A DNA stretch of 64,000 nt from Gottfriedia acidiceleris (GCF_004138285.1 NZ_SCFN01000007.1:62001-126000), one strand, 5' to 3'. Shown: positions 46,722-57,296, counted from the first letter of the stretch. Notes: generated from the letters alone by a model not told the origin. Translations and numbers: made by a program.

Positions 46722-47363
46722 TTATTGCTCATCAGATGATTGAGACGCACTCTTTTTCTCTGTTGTTTTTTCTTTGATGTCCATACGTTTCTCAATCACT
46801 TTTCCAACAATCCATAATACGAATATAAAAATTCCTATGTACAATGCTTTAATCGGGTTTTGAAACACTGAAGTTAAATCTTTCCCTAAATAACTAATCA
46901 TCGCAATCATAGTAAACTTCCCAAGTACTAATGCGATTAGAAATTGTGATATTTTAATACGTGATAAACCAGCTACAATATTTATTAAAAAAGATGGTGA
47001 AAACGGAAATGCAAACATAATAAAAATTGGACCAAATCCCCTTTTTTCAATCCACCCTATTGATGATTCTACTTTCTTATGCTTACTTACAAATGAAAAA
47101 AATCGTTTCTGACCAAATTTTCTAACAACATAAAATAGTAAAATGGAACCTAAGCAAGAACCAATCCATGAATATAAAAAACCTAATAAAGGACCAAATG
47201 CTGCTGCATTAGCAAATACAAAAATGACCAAAGGTAAAACTGGACAAATTGCTTCAATAAAAGGGATTGATATTCCAACTAATGGACCATAATCTTTGTA
47301 CTGTTGAATGAGATGTAAAAAATGTTCTTCTGTAAAAAAAGCCTTTAAGTCAAAAACGTTCAT
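46722..47363 (-). CDS. yhjE: TVP38/TMEM64 family membrane protein (YhjE-like)
   Basis: A 213-residue protein with about six membrane helices and the SNARE-associated/VTT-domain pattern (GPLLGFLYSWIGSCLGSILLF, then FAFPFSPSFLINIVAGLSRI). A cytoplasmic tail is rich in K, E and S. Family members help lipid movement; the role in bacilli is not settled. It lies 33 bases upstream of sipV, so co-transcription is likely. Confidence 0.85.
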   Translation of the reverse strand: MNVFDLKAFFTEEHFLHLIQQYKDYGPLVGISIPFIEAICPVLPLVIFVFANAAAFGPLLGFLYSWIGSCLGSILLFYVVRKFGQKRFFSFVSKHKKVESSIGWIEKRGFGPIFIMFAFPFSPSFLINIVAGLSRIKISQFLIALVLGKFTMIAMISYLGKDLTSVFQNPIKALYIGIFIFVLWIVGKVIEKRMDIKEKTTEKKSASQSSDEQ

Positions 47364-47619
47364 TTAAATATGAATCTCTCCTTAAGCCGTATTTCTAAAT
47401 AGATATCCTTACTGTTAACATTATCACATATAACTATTTATTCAATAATAATAAATGATTCTAACTAGTATTTTTTGTAATAATTTGACTGATTATCTTA
47501 TAAATTTTTTTTTACTAATTTGTTCCTAATGATGCTTAATGTAATTCTAATAAACTATCTAATAAAGAAAAAAACTACTTTACTCAATGTTAAGTAGTCA
47601 AAAGTTTAATCTTTCAATT

Positions 47620-48195
47620 TTATTTTTCGTGTACTGATATTCCTTTTATATATGAAGTAATTTCGTTATCAGGGATTAATTTATAAGATTTCTGTTGGAT
47701 ATTTTCAGGATTGAGCCGATCTTCATAAATTGCCCTTAAATGTGCAGTTCGATATAATTGGTTTTCAAATGAACCACGAGATATTTCTAATGGAAGTTCA
47801 ACACCATTAAAAAATTCAACAACTGATCGATTATATTTACCGCCTCTGAAATTAGCAACATGATTGTAGGAGATCCAAGAACATTCTACTTTTAAAGAAG
47901 ATGAAGTGGGGAAAAAGAAAATTTGATTCATTGAGCTGATCGCTATTGGTGGTTTGTGAGTGATGGAAATCATTTGTTTAGTTCCTTCACGCCTACCCCG
48001 GTAACTACTCCCGAAATAAGCACAGCTTCTTTCAATAATTTCAATTGGTTTCATTAAAACATAAAAATTATCATCTGTTTCATATACCTTTGAAATCACA
48101 ACTAAATCGACTGTAAATTCTGGAATGATTGCCATTGTTGACTTATTAATCTCGTACTCATTTAATACTTTAACTTGTCCTTTCACATGATTCAT
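47620..48195 (-). CDS. comK: Competence transcription factor ComK
   Basis: ComK activates the DNA-uptake genes in competent bacilli. The 191-residue product (MNHVKGQVKVLNEYEINKST at the start) has the family core IEIIERSCAYFGSSYRGRR, ITHKPPIAIS...QIFFFPTSSS, CSWISYNHV and SFENQLYRTAHLR. The start at 48195 follows AAGGAGTTGTAAGG; a frame extending to 48249 lacks a site. It is full length and shows no lesion, and its negative adaptor MecA is also in the window. The neighbourhood (yhjE, sipV, addBA) matches B. subtilis. Confidence 0.95.
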   Translation of the reverse strand: MNHVKGQVKVLNEYEINKSTMAIIPEFTVDLVVISKVYETDDNFYVLMKPIEIIERSCAYFGSSYRGRREGTKQMISITHKPPIAISSMNQIFFFPTSSSLKVECSWISYNHVANFRGGKYNRSVVEFFNGVELPLEISRGSFENQLYRTAHLRAIYEDRLNPENIQQKSYKLIPDNEITSYIKGISVHEK

Positions 48196-48446
48196 CCTTA
48201 CAACTCCTTCTGTTATTAGTATTGAAATGTTAAATTTTGTTGGCTTCAATACGGTCTCTTAAATAATTAAAATTAAAGGCCAACAAATAAGTTAACAAGA
48301 TCAGATAAAAAAATTTTTAACATGAAGTATAGTAGCAACATTGATGTTAGAGAAATAATATCACAAATCTTTATTTGTAAAATCATTTTTTAAATACTTT
48401 AACAAAAGTGTCATTGTTTACTAAATTTTAGGATAAAAGCCAATAG

Positions 48447-48484
48447 AAAAACCACCTTTCTCACAATTGAAAAAAGTGGTTTTT
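48447..48484 (-). terminator. Terminator of aceB-aceA
   Basis: AAAACCACCTTT...AAAAAGTGGTTTT stem with a T-run on the minus strand after the aceA stop. Confidence 0.8.
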
Positions 48485-48490
48485 TACTAA

Positions 48491-49780
48491 TTAATTAGAT
48501 GAAAATTGTTGTTCTTCAGTAGAACCTTTAAGAGCTGTTGTTGATGAAGTTCCTCCAGTAATAACTTGAGCTACTTGGTCGAAATATCCTGTTCCAACTT
48601 CACGTTGGTGTCTTGTTGCAGTATAGCCATATTGTTCACTTGCAAATTCAGCTTGTTGAAGTTCTGAATATGCTCCCATTCCACGATCTTTGTAGTTTCT
48701 AGCTAATTCAAACATGCCAAAGTTTAATGCATGGAAACCAGCAAGGGTAACGAATTGGAATTTATAACCCATTGCTGCAATTTGTTGTTGGAATGTCTCG
48801 ATTGTTTCGTCATCTAGTTTCTTCTTCCAGTTAAATGAAGGTGAGCAGTTATAAGCTAGTAATTTACCTGGGAATTTTGCATGAATAGCATCTGCAAAAC
48901 GTTTTGCATCTTCTAAGTTTGGCTCTGACGTCTCACACCAAACTAAGTCTGCATACGGTGCATAAGCAAGACCACGAGCAATTGCTTGATCTAACCCCGC
49001 TTTTGTACGATAAAAACCTTCAGGTGTTCTTTCACCTGTAATAAATTGTTGGTCGACTGGATCAATATCACTTGTAATTAAATCTGCTGCATCAGCATCA
49101 GTTCGTGCAACAATAAGGGTAGGAACTCCCATTACATCCGCTGCTAAACGAGCAGAGATTAAGTTGCGAACCGCTGTTTGTGTTGGTAATAATACTTTCC
49201 CACCTAAATGGCCACATTTTTTCTCCGAAGACAATTGATCTTCAAAATGTACACCTGCCGCTCCTGCTTCGATCATACTTTTCATTAGTTCAAATACATT
49301 TAATTGTCCACCGAAGCCAGCCTCTGCATCTGCCATAATCGGTGCGAAGTAGTCGATTTCTTCTCCACCTTCAACAAATTGAATTTGATCTGCACGTTGG
49401 AAGGCCTGATTAATTCGTTTTACAACTGCTGGTACAGAATTTGCCGGATATAAGCTTTGATCTGGATACATTTGACCTGAAAGATTCGCATCAGCAGCTA
49501 CTTGCCAACCACTTAAATAAATAGCCTTCAAACCAGCTTTTACTTGTTGAATTGCCTGATTTCCAGTTAATGCTCCTAGCGCATTAACATAGCTTTCTTC
49601 ATTTAAAAGCTTCCATAATTTTTCCGCGCCTTTTTTTGCCAATGTTTGTTCAATATCGATTGATCCTCTTAATTTTATGACATCTTCAGCAGTGTATGTT
49701 CTTGTAATACCATTCCATCTAGAATCAAGTTCCCAGCTTTCTTGTAATTCAGCAATACGCATTTCACGATTTTTCTTCAT
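48491..49780 (-). CDS. aceA: Isocitrate lyase
   Basis: Splits isocitrate to succinate and glyoxylate (glyoxylate shunt). The 429-residue protein has the active-site loop [12 protein letters not shown] with catalytic Cys, [10 protein letters not shown] and [13 protein letters not shown]. The start at 49780 (ATGAAGAAA) is 8 bases from AGGAGG; an in-frame ATG at 49786 is too close to it. It lies 12-18 bases after aceB. Confidence 0.95.
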   Translation of the reverse strand: MKKNREMRIAELQESWELDSRWNGITRTYTAEDVIKLRGSIDIEQTLAKKGAEKLWKLLNEESYVNALGALTGNQAIQQVKAGLKAIYLSGWQVAADANLSGQMYPDQSLYPANSVPAVVKRINQAFQRADQIQFVEGGEEIDYFAPIMADAEAGFGGQLNVFELMKSMIEAGAAGVHFEDQLSSEKKCGHLGGKVLLPTQTAVRNLISARLAADVMGVPTLIVARTDADAADLITSDIDPVDQQFITGERTPEGFYRTKAGLDQAIARGLAYAPYADLVWCETSEPNLEDAKRFADAIHAKFPGKLLAYNCSPSFNWKKKLDDETIETFQQQIAAMGYKFQFVTLAGFHALNFGMFELARNYKDRGMGAYSELQQAEFASEQYGYTATRHQREVGTGYFDQVAQVITGGTSSTTALKGSTEEQQFSSN

Positions 49781-49798
49781 ATTCATTTCCTCCTAATT

Positions 49799-51385
49799 TT
49801 ATAAAAAGTTATATCCTTTTAAAGTCAGAAAGTCAGCAAATTCATCATTGCTAATTAACTCATCAAATAATTCAATTGCTTCACTAAATCGTTTTGATTC
49901 AAATTGTTCTTTTCCTATTTCTAGTTGAAGCTTCATCATTTCTTCATTTTTTAATGAATCCACTAATTGTAAAGTAATGTTTGTACCATCCTCTAAAACA
50001 CCTTTTTCATGACGCACCCATTGCCAAATTTGCGCACGCGATATTTCAGCAGTCGCAGCATCCTCCATTAAGTTGTATAGCGGCACCGCGCCACGACCAC
50101 TTATCCATGCTTCAATATATTGAATCGCAACTGTTATATTTGTTCTGAGACCTTGTTCAGTAATAACACCACTAGGAATCTCTAAAAGATCCGCTTCAGT
50201 TACATTAACATCCTCACGTTTTCTATGAATCTGGTTTGGTTTAGGCATATATCGATTAAACTGTTCAAGTGCTACAGTTACTAAACCAGGATGAGCTACC
50301 CAAGTACCATCGTGTCCATCCTTTGCTTCACGCTCTTTATCTTTTCTTACCTTTTCAAACGCAACTTCATTTCGCTCTTTGTCATCTTTAATTGGAATTT
50401 GAGCTGCCATTCCTCCAATTGCCGGAGCATTTCTACGATGACAAGTTTGGATAACTTTTTGAGAATATGAACGCATAAAAGGTACTTCCATCGTCACAAC
50501 AGATCGATCAGGTAAAATAATTGATTTGTCGTATCGCATCATTTTTATAAAACTAAAAATATAATCCCATCTGCCGCAATTAAATCCTGCTGAATGGTCC
50601 TTTAATTCATAAAGTATTTCATCCATTTCAAATGAAGCAGCAATAGTTTCGATTAATACAGTTGCTTTAATAGTTCCAACAGGTATATTCAATTCATTTT
50701 GAGCAAATAAAAAAACATCATTCCATAATCTTGCTTCCAAATAACTTTCCATTTTTGGTAAATAAAAATAAGGTCCTGAGCCGTTTTTTATTGCTTGTTT
50801 CGCATTATGAAAGAAATAAAGTCCAAAATCTACTAAGCTACCAGACATATTTTCACCATTTACAGTGATATGTTTTTCTTCTAAATGCCAGCCTCTTGGT
50901 CGAACTAATAGTACAGCTGGCTTCTCTTTTAACTTATATGTTTTTCCATTTGAATGAAGTGAAATTGTTCGATTCACAGCATCTCTTAAATTAACCTGAC
51001 CCGAAATTATATTTTCCCAAGTTGGAGAAGTAGCATCTTCAAAATCAGCCATGAAAACAAACGCATTAGAATTCAATGCATTGATAATCATTTTTCGATC
51101 AACTGGTCCTGTTATCTCTACTCTTCGATCTTGTAAATCCTCTGGAATAGGTGCAATTGTCCATTCACTTTCACGAATGTGTTTTGTTTCCTCTAAAAAT
51201 TGGAGCTTACCCCCATTTTGTAAAAAACACATTCTTTCTTTTCTGTTTAATAACAGCTGTTGTCTACGTTGATCAAATTTCAGATGTAATTGCTCTAAAA
51301 AACTTAATGCTTCGGTCGTAAGAATGTCAGTTGAACCCTCTACATGATTACCTAGAACTTTGATTTTTGAAAGATCAGTTGTCAT
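49799..51385 (-). CDS. aceB: Malate synthase A
   Basis: Joins glyoxylate and acetyl-CoA to make malate, the second step of the glyoxylate shunt. The 528-residue protein has FMADFEDATSPTW and GCGRWDYIFS-like CGRWDYIFSFIK, with DGTWVAHPGLV near the end, as in malate synthase A. It leads the aceB-aceA unit. The start follows AATGGAGGAATCAT. The shunt lets the cell grow on acetate or fatty acids; B. subtilis 168 lacks it. Confidence 0.95.
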   Translation of the reverse strand: MTTDLSKIKVLGNHVEGSTDILTTEALSFLEQLHLKFDQRRQQLLLNRKERMCFLQNGGKLQFLEETKHIRESEWTIAPIPEDLQDRRVEITGPVDRKMIINALNSNAFVFMADFEDATSPTWENIISGQVNLRDAVNRTISLHSNGKTYKLKEKPAVLLVRPRGWHLEEKHITVNGENMSGSLVDFGLYFFHNAKQAIKNGSGPYFYLPKMESYLEARLWNDVFLFAQNELNIPVGTIKATVLIETIAASFEMDEILYELKDHSAGFNCGRWDYIFSFIKMMRYDKSIILPDRSVVTMEVPFMRSYSQKVIQTCHRRNAPAIGGMAAQIPIKDDKERNEVAFEKVRKDKEREAKDGHDGTWVAHPGLVTVALEQFNRYMPKPNQIHRKREDVNVTEADLLEIPSGVITEQGLRTNITVAIQYIEAWISGRGAVPLYNLMEDAATAEISRAQIWQWVRHEKGVLEDGTNITLQLVDSLKNEEMMKLQLEIGKEQFESKRFSEAIELFDELISNDEFADFLTLKGYNFL

Positions 51386-51713
51386 ATGATTCCTCCATTC
51401 AGTTATATAACAGATATTGATTACTTATGTTATTATATAACAGAGTATTCAAAATGGATATTAAATTCTGAAAATATTTCCAAAAGAAATTTCGACAGCT
51501 TAACTTTTTAAAGAATTTTTGTTACTTATAACATCATTGGAATAACAAGTTAAACTTTACTATATTTTACTAAAATCAACTATTGTACAATTAAGACATT
51601 TGAAGGGCTTTTAAATTTTTCTCAAATAAAATTTTCCATAATACAGAAAAAGCTTGTAGATATTGGTACAAAACCAATCAATCTACAAGCTAAACAATCA
51701 ACAAGAATTTAAT
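51386..51713. promoter_or_regulatory. aceB promoter region with repeated operator-like site
   Basis: TTATATAACAGA occurs at 51403-51414 and again at 51433-51444, exactly 30 bases apart. The first is inside the palindrome GTTATATAAC. On the minus strand the second overlaps a -10-like TATAAT. The pair, in direct repeat on one face of the helix, may be an operator of an unknown regulator. The rest is AT-rich with the yhfN terminator at 51651-51692. Confidence 0.5.
51651..51692 (-). terminator. Terminator of yhfN
   Basis: A long stem AGCTTGTAGAT...ATCTACAAGCT (with inner ATTGGT/ACCAAT) and T-run on the minus strand. Confidence 0.85.
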
Positions 51714-52991
51714 CTATTTATTGTTGTTTCTTTTTTCAGCTGCCTCTAAATACTTCATTCTTTCCAACATAGTCGGATGATCATATCTAAACAATTTCAC
51801 TAAAAATGGTGGATTTACTTGAGACAAACTGTTTTTAGATAACTTTTGAAACGCTATAATCCCTGCCTCCGGATCATGTGTTAGCTTAACTGCATATAGA
51901 TCTGCTCTTTTCTCGGCACTTCTTGAAAATGCATTTGATATCGGATCAGAAATAAAGCCTACAATTCCACTAATGATCAAAAATAAGGTTAGGATGACGG
52001 CCATTTTTTCGGTTGAATGACTGCTCCTACTCTTTGTTAGTGCATACTTCATTAATAAATGAATGATATACAGACCGACTAAACTACCTGCTAGCATACC
52101 AAACATTGATTTATAGATGTCTTTGTGGACGTAATGTGACATTTCATGAGCCATGATGAACATAATTTCATCTTCAGTTAAACCTTTAAGAGTTGTATCC
52201 CATAATACAATCCTAGCGTTTTTACCTATACCAGTAACATATGCATTATAAGTAGTTGTCTTCGTTGACATATTTACTTCATATACTCGATGTGCAGGAA
52301 TATTTGCTTCTTTAGCAAGGGTAATAATTTTCTTTTCTAAATTTTTATCTTTTAATGGGTAAAAATCATTATATAAGGGATCAATTACTACAGGCTGAAT
52401 AAATGTTAAGAAAATCGTAAAGGGAATACTTAATAACCATGCAGTTAGCCACCATTTCTTCGGTTGTTTTTTGATTAACAAATATACTACATACATTACA
52501 AAAAACATCATTCCAAAATTTATCCAAAAACTAATCATTTCATCCTTCATCCACGCATTAAATGATTGAACAGACAATCCGTATTTCGTCGATAATTTAA
52601 ATCGATAGAAATCAATTGGAAATGTAACGATATATGTAGCGACCGAGACAAAGAAGAAATATAAAAAAACTTGTATAAACTTAAATCTAGTCAACTTAGA
52701 TAATGAGTCACCTAATCTTTCAATTGAGCCACTTAATAATAAAAGTGATAATACAATCCAATCAATCGGTAAGGTAATAAAGTAAAGAACATTTTTTAAA
52801 GTGCTATAACTAGAGCTTAAATTAGCTTCCTTATGATTCATGAATGTATGTGGATCAACAAATGTTCCTTTATATTTTGAAGGTAGGTCAGAAGTCGTAA
52901 AAACATAAAAATATAACAGGACTAAAATGATATAAATGAGATAGCCTAGACAGATGAATTTGGTTAATTTAGATTTAGTTGCTTTTTTCAT
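51714..52991 (-). CDS. yhfN: Ste24-type M48 metalloprotease (YhfN)
   Basis: A 425-residue membrane zinc protease of the CAAX/Ste24 class. About seven helices can be seen, with the zinc motif HEMSHYVHKD and, further on, the third ligand region NAFSRSAEKRADLYA. The start at 52991 follows GGGGGAGATTTT. YhfN lies at the same place before yhfL in B. subtilis. Substrates in bacteria are mostly unknown. Confidence 0.9.
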   Translation of the reverse strand: MKKATKSKLTKFICLGYLIYIILVLLYFYVFTTSDLPSKYKGTFVDPHTFMNHKEANLSSSYSTLKNVLYFITLPIDWIVLSLLLLSGSIERLGDSLSKLTRFKFIQVFLYFFFVSVATYIVTFPIDFYRFKLSTKYGLSVQSFNAWMKDEMISFWINFGMMFFVMYVVYLLIKKQPKKWWLTAWLLSIPFTIFLTFIQPVVIDPLYNDFYPLKDKNLEKKIITLAKEANIPAHRVYEVNMSTKTTTYNAYVTGIGKNARIVLWDTTLKGLTEDEIMFIMAHEMSHYVHKDIYKSMFGMLAGSLVGLYIIHLLMKYALTKSRSSHSTEKMAVILTLFLIISGIVGFISDPISNAFSRSAEKRADLYAVKLTHDPEAGIIAFQKLSKNSLSQVNPPFLVKLFRYDHPTMLERMKYLEAAEKRNNNK

Positions 52992-53568
52992 AAAATCTCC
53001 CCCCATTCTATATTATCAACTTTGTCCAATTTTTTAGAACTTCAACCTATTATATTTTTTAAATACCTTTTTCTATTTTGAAGCGATTTTTTGGAAAATA
53101 AAGATGCAACCTTTATCAAACGTAAAAAGTTCCATCCAACACTAAGTAGAATAAATTGGGCAGACCATAAACAGTTTTTATAAATAACTAGGAGTTAGTA
53201 ATCTATTTTAATGGAGTGAGATATAAGATGTGAGGTAGGTATATCGGAAGTACTTTTCATTTCTAGTATAGGTTTAACTTTAATTTATAAATAATTAGCA
53301 GACTTGAATCAATTTTTTATTTAAATTTGAAAGAATTAAAACAGTATTGGATGTTTTCCATTTGAAAGGATCAACTACAGTCCATTTTTTAGTGTGTAAT
53401 AACTTAACTGGTATGAGTAATCTTTTATCTTATTTAAAGATTTGTTATTTTTATTTGCAGATTAGACTTTATCTGCACGATCAGTTTTTAAAAGATTAGT
53501 ATTACAACATTATTTCCCCTATTAAAAAAGAGAGATTACCCAAAAGGGCTCTCTCCTCGATACCAAGA
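52992..53568. other. Intergenic region yhfN / lcfB
   Basis: About 575 AT-rich bases with no gene that I can support. The lcfB terminator lies at 53529-53556. Nothing else stands out. Confidence 0.5.
53529..53556 (-). terminator. Terminator of lcfB
   Basis: GAGAGA...TCTCTC with inner GGGC/ACCC pairing and TTTTTT on the minus strand. Confidence 0.75.
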
Positions 53569-55101
53569 TTATTGTCTAACTGAATCTTTCAATGCTCTTC
53601 TAAGTATTTTACCAGTTGCATTTTTTGGTAGCTCAGGTATGAACTCTATTGATCTTGGTACTTTATATTTTGCTAAGTGTGCCTTGCAATATTCTGCCAA
53701 GGTCTCCACGCTTAATGAAGGGTTTTTTGAAACTACATAAGCTTTTACACTTTCTCCAAAATTATCGTCTGGTAATCCGATCACCGCACATTCAACAACA
53801 TCTGGATGATTATATATTACCTCTTCGACCTCACGAGGGTATACATTATAGCCGCCAACAAGAATCAATTCTTTTTTACGATCGACAATATAGAAATAAC
53901 CATCTTCATCTTTTCTTGCTAGGTCACCTGTATATAACCAACCATCTCGAATCGTCATTGCTGTTTCTTCTGGCATATTATAATAGCCTTTCATAATATT
54001 AGGTCCGCGGGCGATTAATTCACCAACTTCACCTACTGGAACTTCTTCACCAAGTTCATTAACAACTTTATTTTCAACATTGCTAATATTTGTCCCAATT
54101 GATCCTGCTTTTCTCGGACGGTCTAATGGATTAAATGTTGTAACAGGTGAAGCTTCTGACAATCCATAACCTTCTGAAATAATTACATTAAATTTCTTCT
54201 CAAAATTCTCTAAAAGTGAAACAGGCAAAGATGATCCACCTGAAATGCATAGTCGAATTGACTCAAAGTCTTCAGTCTTTCCTTCAGGGAATTGATATAA
54301 GAAATTATACATTGTTGGAACACCTGCAAATACAGTTGCTTTGTATGTACGAATAATATCAAATATTTCTTTTGGACTAAATTTAGGCACTAAAATAACA
54401 GTAGCTCCATACATTAAAGGCGCGTTTAAAGCTACAGTTAAACAAAATACATGGAAAGCAGGTAAAGTTGCAATTACCTTTTCTGTATTTGAAAAGCTTA
54501 AGAAATGTCCAGCATCCATAGCATTCGAATAAAGGTTTTTATGCGTTAACATAGCTCCTTTTGGTTTTCCTGTTGTACCAGAAGTATATAAAATGACTGC
54601 TAAATCATCATCATGTAATTCAGGTCCTTTGAAATCTATATCTCCAAGTCCAACTACATTTGTAAACGATTTCAATTTATTGTTCTTAAATTCATAAGGA
54701 TTTTCTTGCTTTGTTTCACAAATAATGAAGTGATCGATATTAGGAAGAATCGGTGAAGCTTTTTCTACTAGTGGAAGAAATAAGTCTAAGGTGATAACTG
54801 CTTTTGCGTCGCCGTTTGTTAATATGTATACTAATTCATCTGGTGCATAAAGAGGATTTACCGGTATTACAGCCGCTCCAACCTTTAACGCACCATATAG
54901 CGCTATAATAAAATGAGGAGAATTACCAACAACTAGAGCTACTTTATCTCCTTTTTCAATCCCTAATTTTGAGAGGCCACTCGCAAATTTCGTAATATAG
55001 GTCTCTAGTGTTGAGTATGAAAATGTCTGCCCTTCAAAAATAATAGCAGAATGTTCAGGATGCCTCAAAGCTGATTGTGACAGTGTTTCAACTAAATTCA
55101 A
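53569..55101 (-). CDS. lcfB: Long-chain fatty-acid--CoA ligase (LcfB/YhfL)
   Basis: Activates fatty acids with ATP and CoA. The 510-residue ANL-superfamily enzyme has the AMP motif LYTSGTTGKPKGAMLTHKN, GYGLSEASP, YTGDLARKDEDGYFYIVDR and C-terminal Lys in PKNATGKILRR. The start is a TTG after AGGGGGTAGTTTTTC. Position matches yhfL (lcfB). It can feed acetyl-CoA from fatty acids to the glyoxylate shunt encoded nearby. Confidence 0.92.
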   Translation of the reverse strand: MNLVETLSQSALRHPEHSAIIFEGQTFSYSTLETYITKFASGLSKLGIEKGDKVALVVGNSPHFIIALYGALKVGAAVIPVNPLYAPDELVYILTNGDAKAVITLDLFLPLVEKASPILPNIDHFIICETKQENPYEFKNNKLKSFTNVVGLGDIDFKGPELHDDDLAVILYTSGTTGKPKGAMLTHKNLYSNAMDAGHFLSFSNTEKVIATLPAFHVFCLTVALNAPLMYGATVILVPKFSPKEIFDIIRTYKATVFAGVPTMYNFLYQFPEGKTEDFESIRLCISGGSSLPVSLLENFEKKFNVIISEGYGLSEASPVTTFNPLDRPRKAGSIGTNISNVENKVVNELGEEVPVGEVGELIARGPNIMKGYYNMPEETAMTIRDGWLYTGDLARKDEDGYFYIVDRKKELILVGGYNVYPREVEEVIYNHPDVVECAVIGLPDDNFGESVKAYVVSKNPSLSVETLAEYCKAHLAKYKVPRSIEFIPELPKNATGKILRRALKDSVRQ

Positions 55102-55222
55102 GAAAAACTACCCCCTTTAAATATAAAAATTTAAAATATTCTAAATATATTATATTGCTAGAAAACAATTCTGACAAGTGAGAAAACTAGCACTTTTTAG
55201 ACTTCTAATTATTTAACAAACA

Positions 55223-55250
55223 AAAAAAGAGTAGTTTCCTACTCTTTTTT
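55223..55250 (-). terminator. Terminator of lplJ
   Basis: A perfect 12-bp stem AAAAAAGAGTAG / CTACTCTTTTTT with 4-base loop. Confidence 0.88.
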
Positions 55251-56239
55251 TAAAATAATAAACTCATAAATTCTTCTTTCGTTACATTACCAAAATAATG
55301 GGTAAAATTAACTTCATTTAGCTTATTTTCAATCTCTTGTTGATCAAATTTACTGCCAATCAGAAGCTGTTCTATATCAGATACATCCCCTACTCCAAAG
55401 AAGTCACCATAAATTTTAACATTCTCAATGATTCCTTTGTTTACATCTAAACGAAGATCAATCGAACCTGCTGTAAATCTTTTACTTTGTTGAATATTGC
55501 ATTTAGGAGATTTTCCGAAATTCCAATCCCAATTACGGTACCTACTCTCAGCAAGCTCTTTAATATTTTTTATGTCCTCATCTGTCCATTCGTATCGTTC
55601 TATTTTCCCATGTTCTTTAAAAATAGATTGTAAAATTAAATCTTTAAATTCTAGGATTGTTAAATCGTCTTTTAAAAATTCCTTAATGTTTGCAACTCTA
55701 CTTCGGACTGATTTAATTCCTTTAGATTGAATTTTTTCTAGCTTTACATTTAATGCATTTACAACTTCATCTATATCACTATCAAACAACAATGTACCGT
55801 GGCTAAACATTCTACCTTTAGTAGAAAATTGTGCATTTCCTGAGATTTTTCTACCTTCTGCTAATATATCATTTCTTCCACTAAGTTCAGCATTCACACC
55901 GAGTTCTTTTAATGCTTCGATCACTGGCTCAGTAAACTTTCTAAAATTATGAAAGCTGTCACCATCATCTTTTGTAATAAAACTAAAATTAAGATTCCCT
56001 AAATCATGATATACAGCTCCACCGCCAGATAATCTTCGGACTACATGGATATTATGATCATTTACATATGAAGCATTAATCTCCTCGGCAGTATTTTGAT
56101 TTTTACCAATAATGATTGATGGTTCATTAATATAAAATAAAAAATATGTATTTTCAGGATCTAGATTTTTTAGCGCATATTCTTCCATCGCTAAATTTAA
56201 TGTTGGATCCGTTATTCCCCTATTATCTAAAAATAGCAT
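55250..56239 (-). CDS. lplJ: Lipoate--protein ligase LplJ
   Basis: Attaches free lipoate (or octanoate) to E2 and GcvH domains. The 329-residue protein starts MLFLDNRGITDPTLNLAMEE and has the lipoate-binding RRLSGGGAVYHDLGNLNFSF and SGNAQFSTKGRMFSHGTLLF, with the C-terminal accessory domain (AGSIDLRLDVNKG). The start at 56239 follows TAGGAGGATACAC; an in-frame start at 56272 would overlap yhfI. Confidence 0.94.
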   Translation of the reverse strand: MLFLDNRGITDPTLNLAMEEYALKNLDPENTYFLFYINEPSIIIGKNQNTAEEINASYVNDHNIHVVRRLSGGGAVYHDLGNLNFSFITKDDGDSFHNFRKFTEPVIEALKELGVNAELSGRNDILAEGRKISGNAQFSTKGRMFSHGTLLFDSDIDEVVNALNVKLEKIQSKGIKSVRSRVANIKEFLKDDLTILEFKDLILQSIFKEHGKIERYEWTDEDIKNIKELAESRYRNWDWNFGKSPKCNIQQSKRFTAGSIDLRLDVNKGIIENVKIYGDFFGVGDVSDIEQLLIGSKFDQQEIENKLNEVNFTHYFGNVTKEEFMSLLF

Positions 56240-56249
56240 GTGTATCCTC

Positions 56250-56984
56250 CTATAATTTTGATTTCCATTCAAATCCTGTATAAGCTAAATGAACAAGTCC
56301 ATTATAATACTTTTGGGCTTCACTTATTAAATCTTTTGTATCTCCACTATGAGGGAGATGTGATAATAATAATTCTTTTACATTTGCTTCACTTGCAATT
56401 GTTGCAGCATCTTTGCTGCTCATATGACCCACTTTAGCTCCATCTTGATTTTCATACATATTACAGTCACTTATAAGCAAATCCGCGTTGGAAGAAAACG
56501 GTATGAAGTCTTCAGAATAGCTTGAATCTGCTGTATAGACTACTGAGTGAGTTGCTGTTTCAATTCGCATGGCAAAGCAATCTACCGGATGAACTGTCTT
56601 AATAAAACGAATAGTAAATGGTCCTAGGTCGAGAGCTTCATTTGGATGATATTCATATCCCTTTGTTGCTTCTTTATATGTTAACGAATTAAATTTTACA
56701 TTATCAAAATTATGTCCGTATATAGGTAAAGCAAACTTATCCTTTCCAGCGTTTACAAGTTTGAAGTATTGTAGTACTCCTATATCTGCAATATGATCAT
56801 GATGATAATGTGACAGGATTACAGCATTTAAGCTATTAGGATCTATGTAATTTTGTAACGTAGCTAATGCACCTGAACCACAATCAACCAATAGATTAAA
56901 ATTTTTTGATTTAAATAAATAACATGAAGTTGCCTCACCTTTGCCAGGATAGCCGCCCCAATAACCAATAACGGTTACTTTCAT
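56250..56984 (-). CDS. yhfI: MBL-fold metallo-hydrolase (YhfI)
   Basis: A 244-residue metallo-beta-lactamase-fold protein with LSHYHHDHIAD as metal site and later ligands in DCNMYENQ and LLLSHLPHSGD. It resembles RNase Z-like/YhfI hydrolases; the substrate is unknown. The start follows AGGAGTGTGTTTGTTTT. Just upstream of lplJ, 10 bases apart, so one unit. Confidence 0.88.
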   Translation of the reverse strand: MKVTVIGYWGGYPGKGEATSCYLFKSKNFNLLVDCGSGALATLQNYIDPNSLNAVILSHYHHDHIADIGVLQYFKLVNAGKDKFALPIYGHNFDNVKFNSLTYKEATKGYEYHPNEALDLGPFTIRFIKTVHPVDCFAMRIETATHSVVYTADSSYSEDFIPFSSNADLLISDCNMYENQDGAKVGHMSSKDAATIASEANVKELLLSHLPHSGDTKDLISEAQKYYNGLVHLAYTGFEWKSKL

Positions 56985-57103
56985 AAAACAAACACACTCC
57001 TTTGTACTTATTATTTCTATGAAAATTTAAATTTATAAGCTTGTACTTACTGTTTTAAATAAATAGGCGTTTAGATTATTTTTAAAAAATTGTACTAATA
57101 CAG

Positions 57104-57134
57104 ATTGACACAAAATAGGTTGTAGTAATACAAT
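57104..57134 (+). promoter_or_regulatory. Candidate sigma-A promoter of yhfH
   Basis: TTGACA (57104-57109) and TACAAT (57129-57134), 19 bases apart, which is longer than ideal, 30 bases before the gene. Confidence 0.4.
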
Positions 57135-57164
57135 ACTAATAAGTTAACTAAAGGAGTGGGTAAC

Positions 57165-57296
57165 ATGCTTGTAAAAATGTCCGAATTTTTAAAACTATTA
57201 CCAAAGAAATTATGTAAACACTGTAATTCGACGATTGAAGAACAACATGATTGCTACAGTAACACTTGCTCAAATTGCTTAAAAGATAGTTTTTAA
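57165..57296 (+). CDS. yhfH: YhfH family small zinc-ribbon-like protein
   Basis: A 43-residue product, MLVKMSEFLKLLPKKLCKHC and on, with C17-x2-C20 and C30-x4-C35-x2-C38, a treble/ribbon-like metal site. It matches YhfH by sequence and place. The function is unknown. The ribosome site is AAAGGAGTGGGTAAC. Confidence 0.85.
   Translation: MLVKMSEFLKLLPKKLCKHCNSTIEEQHDCYSNTCSNCLKDSF

Noticed and set aside
51464-51480. CodY-like sequence near aceB
   Set aside because: Several mismatches to AATTTTCWGAAAATT; such matches are expected in AT-rich DNA.
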